Shown here: positions 31,408 to 40,725 of the stretch, piece by piece
How positions within the stretch are numbered: the stretch's first letter is position 1
Layout: each line of letters begins with the position of its first letter
Origin: Phycisphaerales bacterium
GTDB taxonomy: Bacteria > Planctomycetota > Phycisphaerae > Phycisphaerales > UBA1924
DNA length: 64,000 nt
Assembly (NCBI GenBank): GCA_019744815.1
Contig: JAIEUA010000004.1
Coordinates: 296,276 to 360,275, forward strand
Direction of reading: 5' to 3'
Notes under the pieces: generated by a model
Seen by the model: only the letters and a program-made list of their open reading frames with translations
What the model was told of the DNA's origin: nothing
Database searches by the model: none
Translations under genes and position numbers: made by a program

Positions 31408-32504
31408 GCACCCAGATTCGATGAGCCCCAGCCGCCGAGCACACCAGGCACGCGCCTCACCCGCGTGAGCGAGAATCGCAAGAGCGCCAATCCGGCGACC
31501 ACCATCAGCACGCTGAGCCACTGGCCGCGGGAGAGACCGCCGATGCGTTGCACGGCGAGCTGCGCGTCGGGCAAACGCCAGAACTCGGTGACGACCCGGA
31601 GCACGCCGTAGATGATGAGGAACCAGGAGGCGATCACCCCCGGGGCCCGCGGCACACGCCAGATGATCAAGAGCGCCACGCCGAGCACGACGCCCTCGGC
31701 CAGCGCCTGGTAGAGCTGCGACGGATGTCGAGCCGAGAGCAGCGGCGCGAGCTGCTCGGCGACGCGGCGGCTGGTTTCCGCGGGGCCTTTCTGCAAGAGA
31801 TCGATGACGCGCTGGAAGGCCTGCTCGTCGGTGGCGGCGGCGCCGCGGTTGGCATCGATGAGCCGCTGCAGCGCGATCGCTTGCTCGGCCGTCAACGGCG
31901 GCCGGTGGCCGCCTTTGTCCATCGAGGCGGAGAACATCTCCTGCGGGAACTGCACGGCCCACCACGGCGCGGCTTGCCCGGGCATCGCGACAATCTTGCC
32001 GAGCAGCTCTCCGTTGACGAAGTTGGCAACGCGGCCGAAGAAAAGGCCCGGTGTGCAGCAGAGGGCCATGACGTCCATAACATGGAGCGGCGTGGTGCGC
32101 CCGATGATCGCGCCGCGTTCGTCACGGAAGCCTTTGGCGATGATCACACACGAGATGATGACGCCGACCATCCCGCCGTGGCTGGCCATGCCGCCCCGGT
32201 TGAGCGCGAAGAACGACCAGAACGGGAACGAGTTCGTGAAGGTGGTGAGCAGCGCGGGCTCGTACACAAGGCAGTAGCCCAGCCGCCCGCCCAGGATCAC
32301 GCCGAGGATGAGCAGAGTCATCGCATCAGCGACGCGATCCTTGGGGATCTGAATCAGCCCGCGGCCAGCAAGGGCCCGCATCAGCAGATACGCGACGACG
32401 AACCCCGCGGCGTACGACAAGCCGTACCAGCGCAGGCCGAAGCCCTCGCTGATCTCCAGGGCAAACGGGCTCAGATTGTGCAGCCATGCACCGAGCGTGA
32501 GCAT
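31398..32504 (-). CDS. lgt: Prolipoprotein diacylglyceryl transferase Lgt
   Basis: Inner-membrane enzyme that transfers diacylglycerol from phosphatidylglycerol to the lipobox cysteine of prolipoproteins. The 368-residue protein has about seven membrane helices, the RGGMASHGGMVG motif near residues 103-114, the signature GRVANFVNGEL at 157-167, and HPSQLYQ at 260-266. Between the last two there is an insertion of about 70 residues (roughly 190-258, largely helical and charged) that is absent from enterobacterial Lgt (291 residues). Its product would modify lipoproteins such as the OmpA/Pal protein at 34237. A TACACT lies six bases before the ATG. Confidence 0.92.
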   Translation of the reverse strand: MLTLGAWLHNLSPFALEISEGFGLRWYGLSYAAGFVVAYLLMRALAGRGLIQIPKDRVADAMTLLILGVILGGRLGYCLVYEPALLTTFTNSFPFWSFFALNRGGMASHGGMVGVIISCVIIAKGFRDERGAIIGRTTPLHVMDVMALCCTPGLFFGRVANFVNGELLGKIVAMPGQAAPWWAVQFPQEMFSASMDKGGHRPPLTAEQAIALQRLIDANRGAAATDEQAFQRVIDLLQKGPAETSRRVAEQLAPLLSARHPSQLYQALAEGVVLGVALLIIWRVPRAPGVIASWFLIIYGVLRVVTEFWRLPDAQLAVQRIGGLSRGQWLSVLMVVAGLALLRFSLTRVRRVPGVLGGWGSSNLGATA

Positions 32505-32510
32505 CGAGCG

Positions 32511-32516
32511 AGTGTA
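32511..32516 (-). promoter_or_regulatory. -10 hexamer TACACT, 6 bases before the lgt ATG
   Basis: On the minus strand TACACT (32516-32511), CGCTCG and then the ATG at 32504. There is no Shine-Dalgarno sequence. The gap to the upstream amidohydrolase stop is only 39 bases. Confidence 0.45.
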
Positions 32517-32543
32517 GTGAGGTTCCGTTGGTGGCCGGGCGAA

Positions 32544-33932
32544 CTAGAACGGCCCGCCGACCAGCCGCGGCACGAGCCCGCGCCGGAACGCGGCAATCAG
32601 CATCGCTTCGGGCTCCGCCGCCTCCGCGGGAACGGCGACCAGTCCGGCGGGTGTGGCATCCGGCTCGAGCGAGGCGAGCCTTGGGTCGACGCCGAGGGCT
32701 CGGGCGCCCCCCACCGTCATCATGCCGAGCAGCAGGCTCGCGGCGACTCCGTCGCGCGCATGCAATCGGGCCGCGTCGTCGAACGGCGTCAGGCGTGCGG
32801 CCTGCGATGGATCGACGTTGAGAATTGAGTCGGTGCCCAGACAGACGTTGACGCCGAGGGCTTGCAACTCCCGGTATCGGTGCGGCCCGAAGTGCTCGTG
32901 AGCGCGGAAGTACTCCGACGCCCGCGGGCAATACGCGACGTGGACATCAAGTTCGGCGATCGTCTGCACATCCTGATCGTTCAGTTGATTCAGGTGCACC
33001 AGCAGTCGCGGAGCGCTGGGCGTCGCGGCCATCGATGCCGAGAGCAGATCGCCCCGAAACGCCGGGGCGACTTGCTCGACCGGAGAGCGGCCCTTGCCGT
33101 ACTCGGCGAGCAGGTCGTCGCTCCAGATTCCCAGCATCTCGAGCAGCTCACGCTGCGGGCCCTGTGCTTCGGCGATGAAGCGGCGTTCCTCGGGCGATTC
33201 CGCGACGTGCGAGGCGAGCGGCCGATCCCGGCGTGACAACGCGGCTCGGTACGCCGCGGGAGAGACCGAGTAGGGCGCGTGCGGCTGGAGACCCGCCCGC
33301 ACCCGCGGCGTCTCGACGCTTTGCACCAGCGCCAGCGCGGCCTCGAGTCGGGCGAGGGCGGCGGGCTCGGTGCGGCCGAGCGCGAAGAACTCGATGTAAC
33401 TCACGCCCCGGAGCGGCGACGCCGCCAGCGCCCGCAGCGGCTCGATGCTCGCCCCGCCGCGGACCGCGCCGCCGATGTCGCCGACGATCACGACGCCGCC
33501 CGCGAGCGAGAGCTCGACGCCTTTCGCGACCGAAGCGGCAATGTCCGCGGGCTCGACCGCGCGCTGCTGCCGCACTGTGTCGACGAATCCCGCGAAGCCC
33601 CGCTCGCTTGGGGGGAGCGGGCCGATGTGGGTCAGGTCCAGGTGCGTGTGGGCGTTCACCAGCGCGGGCATCAGGAGGGAGCGCCCCAAATCGTGCCGGT
33701 TCGCGGGCGGAAGGTTCGAGACGGCCGGGTGGCGGTCGACGTCCGCCGTCCCCCCCACCGCCAGCACGCGGCTGCCGCCCGGCCCGATCTGGAGCACGAT
33801 CGAGGCCGGTGCGAATGCCAGAAAGTGCTCGGGTTGCCCGGTCGTCGGCGTCCACAGGCCGGCCGCGTCGAAGCGGTGGATCCTGATCGGCAAAGATTGC
33901 TGGGGACGGGACTTGGGTTCGTCGGCTTTCAT
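32544..33932 (-). CDS. Metal-dependent amidohydrolase, chlorohydrolase/aminofutalosine deaminase-like
   Basis: 462 residues. The zinc amidohydrolase signature is LVNAHTHLDLTHIGPLPP (metal HxH), followed by GLQPHAPYSVSPAAY, LLVHLNQL and CLGTDSILNVDP, the metal-binding His/His/Asp set of the MtaD/SAH-deaminase/chlorohydrolase group. Candidate reactions are deamination of S-adenosylhomocysteine, methylthioadenosine or aminodeoxyfutalosine (menaquinone synthesis); the sequence alone does not separate them. ATG 33932 is chosen because everything upstream in frame is low-complexity and unlike the family. Confidence 0.78.
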   Translation of the reverse strand: MKADEPKSRPQQSLPIRIHRFDAAGLWTPTTGQPEHFLAFAPASIVLQIGPGGSRVLAVGGTADVDRHPAVSNLPPANRHDLGRSLLMPALVNAHTHLDLTHIGPLPPSERGFAGFVDTVRQQRAVEPADIAASVAKGVELSLAGGVVIVGDIGGAVRGGASIEPLRALAASPLRGVSYIEFFALGRTEPAALARLEAALALVQSVETPRVRAGLQPHAPYSVSPAAYRAALSRRDRPLASHVAESPEERRFIAEAQGPQRELLEMLGIWSDDLLAEYGKGRSPVEQVAPAFRGDLLSASMAATPSAPRLLVHLNQLNDQDVQTIAELDVHVAYCPRASEYFRAHEHFGPHRYRELQALGVNVCLGTDSILNVDPSQAARLTPFDDAARLHARDGVAASLLLGMMTVGGARALGVDPRLASLEPDATPAGLVAVPAEAAEPEAMLIAAFRRGLVPRLVGGPF

Positions 33933-34236
33933 GCGGCGTCGCGGCGGGGGCCGATACTCTCGGCGGCTTGGCGACCCTCGCGTGCATGCCAGCATGCGAC
34001 CGGGAGGGTCGATCAGGATACGATCGCGCGGCGGAGAGCAACACCGGGCGGCGACCGCCCTCGGACGCGCTTCCCGCCCCGCGGTTTGGCCTCGGGCTCT
34101 CGCGTCGGGCACGGGCTTCAAGCGTTGGCTTGGGCTTGGGCGTCCGGCGTTCATCCCGCATTCGTTTCGCACGTTGCTCGCACTCAATCGCACTCAATAG
34201 AGGCGACTCATTCAGGTTCGGTACACGGAGGTTCTC
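33933..34236. other. 304-base intergenic region upstream of the OmpA-like lipoprotein gene
   Basis: It holds a likely promoter near its right end: TTGCTC (34174-34179), a 17-base spacer and ATAGAG (34197-34202). The spacer includes a GCACTCAAT direct repeat (34180-34188 and 34190-34198). A Shine-Dalgarno GGAGGT lies five to six bases before the ATG at 34237. The left part is very GC-rich with short self-complementary words but no clear element. Confidence 0.4.
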
Positions 34237-35145
34237 ATGTCCCTGCTGCAGTCTCAGCGTCGCTCGCGTTTCTCCCGTCAAGCTCTCCTCGCCCTCGCCG
34301 GCCTGGCCGTCAGCCTTTCGATGGTCGGCTGCGTGAACCAGGGTGAGTACGACAATCTCTACGAGACCAACCGCGGCCTGACCGACCGCAACGCCGTGCT
34401 GCAGCGCGAGCGTGACGACGCCCTCGCCGCCCGTGACCTGACCCGCCAGCAGCTCGCCAAGACCGAGCAGGCGCTGGCCGAGCTGCGGGCCCAGAACGAC
34501 GAGCTCATGCGTCGCCTCCGCGAGTCGGGTCTGTCGCTCGCTGATCTTGAGGCCCGTCTGAAGGGCCTCAACGTCCCGGCCCTCGACGCCGACACCGACG
34601 CCCTGCTCCGCGAGCTGGCAGCTCAGTACCCCGACCTGCTCCGCTACGACGAGTCCAAGGGCATGCTCCGCTTCGCGTCGGACCTCACGTTCGATTCGGG
34701 CAGCGACGCCATCAAGCCCCAGGCCGAGGCCGCCCTGCGTGCCCTGGCTGAGATCCTGAAGAACCCGGTCACCGCCAAGTATGAGGTGATCGTGCTCGGC
34801 CACACCGACGCCCAGCGCATCAGCGCCAACACCGCCAAGCGCTTCCCGACGAACGTGCACCTCTCCGCCGGCCGCTCCATCAGCGTCCGCTCGGCCCTGG
34901 TCAGCAACGGTGTGGTCCCGGGCAAGATGCAGGTCGCTGGCTGGGGCGAGTTCCGTCCCGCCGTCCCCAACAGCACCAGCGGCAACACCCCGGCGAACCG
35001 CCGCGTCGAGATCTACCTCGCGATGCCGAAGAACCCCTCGGACATCTCGACCATGAACGAGCCCGCTCCCCAGTCGGCCGCCCCGAGCCGCGCGACGCCG
35101 GACAACAGCAACCCACCGGCCCGCGGCCCCGAGATCTCGAAGTAA
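34237..35145 (+). CDS. OmpA/Pal-like peptidoglycan-associated lipoprotein
   Basis: 302 residues. A lipoprotein signal peptide ends in the lipobox SMVGC (Cys31 or so). A coiled-coil segment follows (about 45-115, e.g. RNAVLQRERDDALAARDL). The C-terminal OmpA domain shows LRFASDLTFDSGSDAIKP, EVIVLGHTDAQRIS, HLSAGRSISVRSALVSNGV, VAGWGEFRPAVPNSTSGN and NRRVEIYL, which bind peptidoglycan. Codons are strongly biased to C-ending forms, more than in neighbours, suggesting high expression. It has a good Shine-Dalgarno sequence (GGAGGT) and its own terminator. Probable role: anchoring the outer membrane to the wall. Confidence 0.92.
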   Translation: MSLLQSQRRSRFSRQALLALAGLAVSLSMVGCVNQGEYDNLYETNRGLTDRNAVLQRERDDALAARDLTRQQLAKTEQALAELRAQNDELMRRLRESGLSLADLEARLKGLNVPALDADTDALLRELAAQYPDLLRYDESKGMLRFASDLTFDSGSDAIKPQAEAALRALAEILKNPVTAKYEVIVLGHTDAQRISANTAKRFPTNVHLSAGRSISVRSALVSNGVVPGKMQVAGWGEFRPAVPNSTSGNTPANRRVEIYLAMPKNPSDISTMNEPAPQSAAPSRATPDNSNPPARGPEISK

Positions 35146-35174
35146 GTTCGAGTCTCACGACCACGCCTTCTCAG

Positions 35175-35197
35175 ACCGCCCCTCAAGGGGCGGTTTT
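35175..35197 (+). terminator. Rho-independent terminator of the OmpA-like gene
   Basis: Perfect 8-base arms ACCGCCCC (35175-35182) and GGGGCGGT (35187-35194), loop TCAA, then TTT. It is located 30 bases after the stop codon. Confidence 0.85.
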
Positions 35198-35199
35198 CA

Positions 35200-35275
35200 T
35201 AGAGCCACTCGCGTAAGCGAGAGGTCGGCACGCATGCCCGGTCTCACACTCCTCTCGCTCACGCGAGAGGCTCTA
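35200..35275. repeat. Inverted doublet of a 25-base REP-like palindrome (family B)
   Basis: Copy 1 at 35200-35224 (TAGAGCC...GAGAGG) and copy 2 at 35251-35275 (CCTCTC...CTCTA) are reverse complements with two mismatches. A third copy is at 9302-9326. Core hairpin: CCTCTCGC-TCAC-GCGAGAGG. It lies directly after the OmpA terminator and ends seven bases before the GTG of the MlaE gene. Confidence 0.78.
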
Positions 35276-35282
35276 TCGGACC

Positions 35283-36200
35283 GTGCTCTGGCTACGCTTG
35301 CCCGTGCCCGAGACCCCACTTCTCAACGAGTCTGTGTCGCTCAACCCGATCCGCATGATCGCGGGGCTGGGTGAATCCGTCCGCGAGGCCGTCGCGCTCT
35401 TCGTGCGCTGGACGGTCGCACAGGTCGTCGGCACAGCCCATTTCACGCGGTTCTGCGGCAACGTGCTGCGGGCGCTGCCGCACGTGCGCACGTGGGGGCG
35501 GGACGATCGGTTCGTGCCCCAGTTGTTCTTCATCGGAACGACCTCGGTGCCGGTGCTGGCGATCACCGGCGGGTTCATCGGCATGACGCTGGCGTTCGAG
35601 GGCTACCCGCAGTTCCGGGCCATCGGCCAAGAAGGCCGCCTCGGCGGCGTCATCAACATCTCGATCGTGAAGCAGCTCGGCCCCGTGCTCGCGGGCGTCA
35701 TGCTCGCCGGACGCGTCGGGTGCTCGCTGGCGGCTGAACTTGGATCGATGCGGGTCACCGAGCAGCTCGACGCGATGCGGGCGATGGCCACCGACCCGAT
35801 CCGCGTGCTCGTCGTCCCACGGGTCGTCGCCTGCGTGGTGATGATCCCGATCCTGACGATCGTCTCGAATCTCTGCGGCGTGGTGGGCGGCCTGCTCATC
35901 ACCGTTTCCTACTACGGGGCCGACCGGGATCAGTACTTCACCTACAGCGACGCGTTCGTGAACTGGTTTGAGATCACACAGGGCCTTGTGAAGAGCCTGT
36001 TCTTCGGCGCCGCGATCGGCGTGATCGCGTGCTACAAGGGCTTCAACTGCCGCCCGGGCGCGACCGGCGTCGGCCGCGCGACGACCGAGGCGTTTGTTTC
36101 CAGCTTCCTGGCGATCATCTTTCAGGGACTTGTGCTCGCCAAGGTGCTCAACGACATCGGCCTGATCATCTACGGCGGCGTGATGAGCGTCTTCCGCTGA
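35283..36200 (+). CDS. MlaE-family ABC transporter permease (orphan)
   Basis: 305 residues with about five to six membrane helices. MlaE/YrbE markers are LFFIGTTSVPVLAITGGFIGMTLAFEG, LGPVLAGVMLAGRVGCSLAAELGSMRVTEQLDAM and VVPRVVACVVMIPILTIVSNLCGVVGG. Such permeases move phospholipids or sterol-like lipids between the two membranes together with an MlaF ATPase and an MCE (MlaD) protein, neither of which is beside it. The GTG at 35283 is the longest start; GTG codons farther in (35304) would drop a non-conserved stretch. The gene is isolated between two REP doublets. Confidence 0.85.
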   Translation: MLWLRLPVPETPLLNESVSLNPIRMIAGLGESVREAVALFVRWTVAQVVGTAHFTRFCGNVLRALPHVRTWGRDDRFVPQLFFIGTTSVPVLAITGGFIGMTLAFEGYPQFRAIGQEGRLGGVINISIVKQLGPVLAGVMLAGRVGCSLAAELGSMRVTEQLDAMRAMATDPIRVLVVPRVVACVVMIPILTIVSNLCGVVGGLLITVSYYGADRDQYFTYSDAFVNWFEITQGLVKSLFFGAAIGVIACYKGFNCRPGATGVGRATTEAFVSSFLAIIFQGLVLAKVLNDIGLIIYGGVMSVFR

Positions 36201-36219
36201 GGCTGGTGCGACTTCACGA

Positions 36220-36353
36220 GACGCCGAGGCTGAGGAGGCTTGGCGACGAAGCCTCGGATCGACCAGAACGACGACAACGAATCACGAAGCGATCCGCTCG
36301 TCTCCCACGCGAATCCCCCGAGGCTTCCTCGAAGACTCGTCAGCCTCGGCGTC
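36220..36353. repeat. Inverted doublet of a REP-like palindrome (family C)
   Basis: GACGCCGAGGCTGA (36220-36233) is matched by its exact complement at 36340-36353, and GAAGCCTCGG (36248-36257) by CCGAGGCTTC (36318-36327): nested arms around about 60 bases. It lies between the convergent MlaE gene and the respiratory cluster. The first 16 bases also occur in the 3' end of actB (about 47930-47947). Confidence 0.7.
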
Positions 36354-36380
36354 TGCGGAAAGGCACCTCGCCCGTTCGCA

Positions 36381-37151
36381 TCAGCCGGTCGCGACCGCGG
36401 TGCGGCGCTTGGGGGCCATCACGATCGCCGCCGAGATGAGCAGCATCATGCTCGTCCACGCGGCGGCGGGGAGCGTCCAGCCCGCGGCGTTCAACGCGTC
36501 CATGGTGAACTTGTTGTTGGGCCGCTGGGTCTGCGGCGTCACGCTCATCGCGGCCTGCAGCTGCCATGAATCGGGGGGCAACTGGCCGGACTTCGCTGCT
36601 CGATCGGGCTTTCCGGTCGAGAAACGGTACTGCTCCCGCCCGAAGCCCCCGCCGCGCTGAAACTCGTAGAAGTCGTAGGTCCAGTTGGCCCGCCAGACGT
36701 CGCCCCACTTGCCGGCTTCGGATCCGGGCATCGGGGTGCGGGTCACGACGACGAGCCGAGCAGGGATCTCGTTGGACTTCACCTTGGCCTCGAGCTCCAA
36801 CGTCGTGAGCCCGGTGGACTCGGCGAACATCAGCAGCCGCATCCAGTCGTTGTAAGGCGTGAGGTTGGGGAGCTTGGGGTTCCCCGGCACCGCGACGCGG
36901 AGGCGCAGCACCTCATCGCCGTAGTACAGGTTGACGTGCCAGTTGGGGCCGCCAGGGTCGTCGTCCTCGATGCGGACGGGCCGGCCGTCGAAGTTGAAGC
37001 CGCCGCGGACATTGACTTCTTTGAAGTAGTAGACCTTGCGGTGCTGGCGGTTGTGCTCCGCAACAAGCGTGGACATGTGATACACGCTCGCGGTCAGGCC
37101 CGCTCCTGAGAGCAGCGCGACGGCGAGGGCGATGCGGCGGGTGGTGGTCAC
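36381..37151 (-). CDS. Hypothetical membrane protein at the end of the oxidase operon
   Basis: 256 residues with one N-terminal helix (IALAVALLSGAGLTASVYHM), a soluble beta-rich central part (VNVRGGFNFDGRPVRIEDDDPGGPNWHVNLYYGDEVLRLRVAVPG) and one C-terminal helix (AAAWTSMMLLISAAIVMA). No family is recognised. It is the last gene of the ACIII-caa3 cluster, 58 bases after subunit IV, on the same strand, so a role in oxidase assembly or as an accessory subunit is the natural guess. A GTG start at 37151 with GAAGG upstream is used. Confidence 0.6.
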   Translation of the reverse strand: MTTTRRIALAVALLSGAGLTASVYHMSTLVAEHNRQHRKVYYFKEVNVRGGFNFDGRPVRIEDDDPGGPNWHVNLYYGDEVLRLRVAVPGNPKLPNLTPYNDWMRLLMFAESTGLTTLELEAKVKSNEIPARLVVVTRTPMPGSEAGKWGDVWRANWTYDFYEFQRGGGFGREQYRFSTGKPDRAAKSGQLPPDSWQLQAAMSVTPQTQRPNNKFTMDALNAAGWTLPAAAWTSMMLLISAAIVMAPKRRTAVATG

Positions 37152-37209
37152 GGTCTTGCAGCCTTCGGCACGATGGCCTCGGCGGATGCCAACGGTCCGC
37201 GTTGAACTC

Positions 37210-37947
37210 TCAATGCCCAGCGGCCGGCTTGGCGGCGGGAGCGGCGTGATCTTCGGCGTGGCCGCCGTGCTCGTCGTGAGCCGCGGGGGCGGCGGCGTCG
37301 AACAGTCCGGGCGTCGTTCCCGACTTCACCTTGGCGGCGCTGGCGGTGGGACCGGTGTCGGCGTGGGCGTGCTCGGCGTGGCCGTGGCTGAACGCGGCCT
37401 TCATCTTGGCGAACTTCTCCGGGCCAACCTCGTTGAGCTTGCGTTCACGCCAGTACACCACGGAAGCCTTGTCGATCACCGCGGCGTCCTTCGACCAGCC
37501 CGCCTTGATGCCGCCGATGCCTCCGGCTTGGATCTGATTGGCCTTGATCGGATCGATGTTGCCGCGGTTGTTGATGTCGAGGCCGGTGAAGAAGAGGAAG
37601 AGCGCGAAGGCGACGAGGCAGACCAGGAAGACGATGGTGTTGATCGGGTTGCTGTAGCGGAGCAGCATGAAGTACATGAGCACGAGCGTGGCCTTGATGG
37701 TCGCGATGCTCATGGCAACCGCGACGTTAACCCAGCGGGGCAGCTCGATCGCGAAGTAGGACATGACCCACTTCTCGCCCTGAGCCAGACCGACGGTCAG
37801 GGCGGTGAAGACCAGCAGGATGCCCAAAACGCCGACCAGCGTGACGCCGGAGACGATGTGGTGCGAGTGCTTGGTGTGCTTGCCGGCGCCGTGGGGATCG
37901 AGTTCATCGAAGCCGTGGGACGCGGGTGCGGCGTGTGCGTTGCTCAT
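37210..37947 (-). CDS. Cytochrome c oxidase subunit IV-like protein
   Basis: 245 residues. Three predicted helices (IVSGVTLVGVLGILLVFTALTVGL, WVNVAVAMSIATIKATLVLMYFMLL, NTIVFLVCLVAFALFLFFTGLDI) match prokaryotic COX4 (caa3 subunit IV), with the typical KATLVLMYFM helix. The N-terminus and long C-terminal tail are His/Ala-rich (HGHAEHAHADTG, AHDEHGGHAEDHAAP), unusual for the family. ATG 37947 is preferred to the longer in-frame start. It stabilises the oxidase; it follows subunit III. Confidence 0.85.
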   Translation of the reverse strand: MSNAHAAPASHGFDELDPHGAGKHTKHSHHIVSGVTLVGVLGILLVFTALTVGLAQGEKWVMSYFAIELPRWVNVAVAMSIATIKATLVLMYFMLLRYSNPINTIVFLVCLVAFALFLFFTGLDINNRGNIDPIKANQIQAGGIGGIKAGWSKDAAVIDKASVVYWRERKLNEVGPEKFAKMKAAFSHGHAEHAHADTGPTASAAKVKSGTTPGLFDAAAPAAHDEHGGHAEDHAAPAAKPAAGH

Positions 37948-38031
37948 AGTCGCGCTCGTGTGCGTGAAATCTGCGGGAAAGAGTTGCGGTCCGTTCTTCC
38001 GGGTGCTCACTGCCAATGGCCCAGTGCTTGT

Positions 38032-38811
38032 TCAGTGAATCAAGTACAGCAGCGGGAAGAGGAAGATCCAGATCAGGTCGACCAGGTGCCAGTAGAGGCC
38101 GGTGTTCTCGACCATGGTGTAGTGGGTCGGGCCGTAGGCGCCCTTGCGAGCGCGGAAGAAGCACCAGGCGATGAGGCTCATGCCGATGACGACGTGCAGA
38201 GCGTGGATGCCGGTGGCGCAGTAGTAGACGCTCCACCAGAGGGGCTCGAAGGGGTTGTCGCTGAAGGCGTAGGAGAAGAACTGACCAGGGGCCTTGCCGC
38301 CGTAGCCATCGATGTGGACGAAGAGGCCGCCCAGCGCCTCGCCGTTCTTGAAGTCGAGATAATGCGGGAGCGCGGGGTCGAAACTGATGAACCAGCCGCT
38401 GAGCTTGGGGGTGTACTCGAACAGGCCCTTGATGATCAGGAACCCGATGCCGCAGGCGAAGGTGATGGCGAGCAGGAGCTTGCCCATCGCCTGGCGGTCG
38501 AGCTGGAACATGCGGATCGACGCGGCCATCGTGTAGGAGGAGATGAGCAGCACGCCGGTGTTGAGGCAGCCCCAACGCCAGTCCAGGTGCGACGAGCCGT
38601 TGAGGAACGCCTCGGGGTACTTGTACCGCAGCATGGCGTAGGCGCAGAAGAGCCCTGCGAAGAGCAGGACTTCGGTGGCAAGGAAGAGCCAGAAGCCCAG
38701 CGTGCAGGCGTCGAACTCTTCGTCGGCGCTGCGCCAGTGGTGCCCGGCGGCGTACCGCTTCCAGAGCGGTACGTCGCTGCCGATGCCAGAGCGGGTGTCA
38801 AGTGTGCTCAT
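38032..38811 (-). CDS. ctaE: Cytochrome c oxidase subunit III
   Basis: 259 residues with six to seven helices: LGFWLFLATEVLLFAGLFCAYAML, LNTGVLLISSYTMAASIRMFQLDRQ, LLLAITFACGIGFLIIKGLFEY, ATGIHALHVVIGMSLIAWCFFRA and WHLVDLIWIFLFPLLYLIH, the last being the subunit III hallmark. The conserved Glu in the FLATEVLLFAG helix is present. It acts in the inner membrane next to subunit I of the caa3 oxidase. A non-conserved insertion (residues about 125-180, PALPHYLDFKNGEALGG) lies in the periplasmic loop. Confidence 0.93.
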   Translation of the reverse strand: MSTLDTRSGIGSDVPLWKRYAAGHHWRSADEEFDACTLGFWLFLATEVLLFAGLFCAYAMLRYKYPEAFLNGSSHLDWRWGCLNTGVLLISSYTMAASIRMFQLDRQAMGKLLLAITFACGIGFLIIKGLFEYTPKLSGWFISFDPALPHYLDFKNGEALGGLFVHIDGYGGKAPGQFFSYAFSDNPFEPLWWSVYYCATGIHALHVVIGMSLIAWCFFRARKGAYGPTHYTMVENTGLYWHLVDLIWIFLFPLLYLIH

Positions 38812-38844
38812 GCGTGATCCTGTGGGAGCTCGGGGGAGTCAGAT

Positions 38845-40692
38845 TCAGTGCGCGTGCTTGGGCCGGGCCGGGAGCGGGTAGTCCTTGGGGTCCCAGTGCG
38901 GCGGCACGGTGGTGTCGAAGTCGTACGGGCCGTGCCTCACGATCGGCTCGTGATGGAAGTTGTGCTCGTCCGGCGGGCTGGTGGCCTCCCACTCCAGCGT
39001 CAGGCCGCCCCACGGGTTGGCCGGAGCCTTGCGACCGGCGACCAGCGAGTGGAGGAAAACGAACAGGTGGATGAGGAAGCCGAGCAGGAGGATGTAGCTG
39101 CCGACGGTGGAGATGACGTGGTAGATCTGATAGTCGTCGATGTAGCTGGCGTAGCGGCGGGGCATGCCCTGGGTGCCGAGGAAGAACTGGGTGAAGAAGG
39201 TGACGTTGAAGCCGATGAAGACGGTGAAGGCGCCGATGTTGGCCCAGAACTGGTTGTACATGCGCCCGAACATCTTGGGCCACCAGTGGTGCAGGCCGCC
39301 GACAAAGGTGATGATTGTGCCGCCCATCATGACGTAGTGGAAGTGGGCGACGACGTAGTAGGAATCGTGCAGGTGCAGGTCGGTGGCGAGCGTGCCGAGC
39401 GGCAGGCCGGTCAGACCACCGATCGAGAACAAGAAGAGGAAGATCAGGGCGTACCACATCGGCGTGGTGAGCGCGATCGATCCCTTGTAGAGGGTCGCGA
39501 TCCAGTTGAACACCTTGACGGCGGTCGGGATGGCGACGAGGAAGGTCAACGCGGAGAAGACGGTCGCGCCAAGCTCGCCCGAGGAGGCGAACATGTGGTG
39601 GCCCCAGACCAGGAAGCTGACGAGCGCGACGCCCAGGGAGGCGAACGCGACGGCGCGGTAGCCGAAGATCTTCTTGTGCGAGTGAACCGGGATGATCTCC
39701 GAGATCACGCCGAAGGCGGGCAGGATCATCACGTACACGACCGGGTGGCTGTAGAACCAGAAGAAGTGCTGGTAGAGGACCGGATCGCCGCCCATCGCCG
39801 GGTCGAAGATGCCGATCTTGAACATGCGCTCGAAGATCAGGAGCAGGAGGGTGATGCCGATGACCGGGGTCGCGAGGACCTGGATCAGCGAGGTCGAGTA
39901 CATCGCCCAGATGAACAGCGGCATGTCGAACCAGCCCATGCCCGGGGCCCGGAGCTTGTGCACCGTGACCACGAAGTTCAGGCCGGTGAGGATCGAGCTG
40001 AAGCCGAGGATGAAGGCGCCGAGCACCATGAGCACGACGTTGGCGTACTCAGCGTCGGTGGTTGTTGAGTACGGCGTGTAGAACGTCCAGCCGGTGTCGA
40101 CGCCGCCGATGATGATCGAGCACACCGCGAAGATCGATCCGGTGACGTAGATGTACCAACTCAGCAGATTCAGCCGCGGGAAGGCGACGTCCTTGGCACC
40201 GAGCATCAGCGGGATCAGGAAGTTGCCCAGCGACGCGGGGATGCTGGGGATGATGACCATGAAGACCATGATCGCGCCGTGGAGGGTGAAGGCGCGGTTG
40301 TACCAGTTGTTGCCGCCGTCGATGCTGGTGAGCTCTTCACCCTTGATCTTGGCCTTCATCTCGCCGAGCCACTGGCCGGTGATGACGCTCTTCATGACCG
40401 GCTTGCCATCGGCGTCCACCATGAGCTTGCCGGCGGCATCGGTCGCCTGCACCTCGACGGTGCGGACGGGGGTGAGCAGCTCGGTGCGGACCACCAGAGC
40501 AGCGACGCCGCCGAGGAAGAACATGAAAAGCACGGCGACCAGGTACATGACGCCGATCTTCTTGTGATCGACGGTCGTGGCCCAGTCAACGACGGTGGTC
40601 AGCCAGCCGCCCTTGGGGGTGAGGTAGCTGCCGCCGTGGTGGCCGTGATGGTCACCGAGATGGCCTGCCTTGGATGAGTCGAGAGTCGTCAT
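38845..40692 (-). CDS. ctaD: Cytochrome c oxidase subunit I
   Basis: 615 residues, the catalytic heme-copper subunit. Ligands and channel residues are recognisable: [12 protein letters not shown] (low-spin heme His), [22 protein letters not shown] (CuB His with the cross-linked Tyr), VWGHHMF (CuB His pair), and [17 protein letters not shown] (heme a3 and heme a His). SHPVVY...Y and the K-channel-type pattern indicate an A-family enzyme. An additional helix and a loop insertion of about 50 residues (residues 55-110) precede the first conserved helix. It reduces O2 to water and pumps protons, receiving electrons from subunit II. Confidence 0.96.
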   Translation of the reverse strand: MTTLDSSKAGHLGDHHGHHGGSYLTPKGGWLTTVVDWATTVDHKKIGVMYLVAVLFMFFLGGVAALVVRTELLTPVRTVEVQATDAAGKLMVDADGKPVMKSVITGQWLGEMKAKIKGEELTSIDGGNNWYNRAFTLHGAIMVFMVIIPSIPASLGNFLIPLMLGAKDVAFPRLNLLSWYIYVTGSIFAVCSIIIGGVDTGWTFYTPYSTTTDAEYANVVLMVLGAFILGFSSILTGLNFVVTVHKLRAPGMGWFDMPLFIWAMYSTSLIQVLATPVIGITLLLLIFERMFKIGIFDPAMGGDPVLYQHFFWFYSHPVVYVMILPAFGVISEIIPVHSHKKIFGYRAVAFASLGVALVSFLVWGHHMFASSGELGATVFSALTFLVAIPTAVKVFNWIATLYKGSIALTTPMWYALIFLFLFSIGGLTGLPLGTLATDLHLHDSYYVVAHFHYVMMGGTIITFVGGLHHWWPKMFGRMYNQFWANIGAFTVFIGFNVTFFTQFFLGTQGMPRRYASYIDDYQIYHVISTVGSYILLLGFLIHLFVFLHSLVAGRKAPANPWGGLTLEWEATSPPDEHNFHHEPIVRHGPYDFDTTVPPHWDPKDYPLPARPKHAH

Positions 40693-40725
40693 GGCGTGAT
40701 TCCAATCGCGAAGGTCGCGGGGGGA

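Noticed and set aside
33933..34193. N-terminal extension of the amidohydrolase open frame
   Set aside because: Low-complexity, Arg/Pro-rich, not similar to the family; it lies in an intergenic region and the ATG at 33932 fits the domain start.
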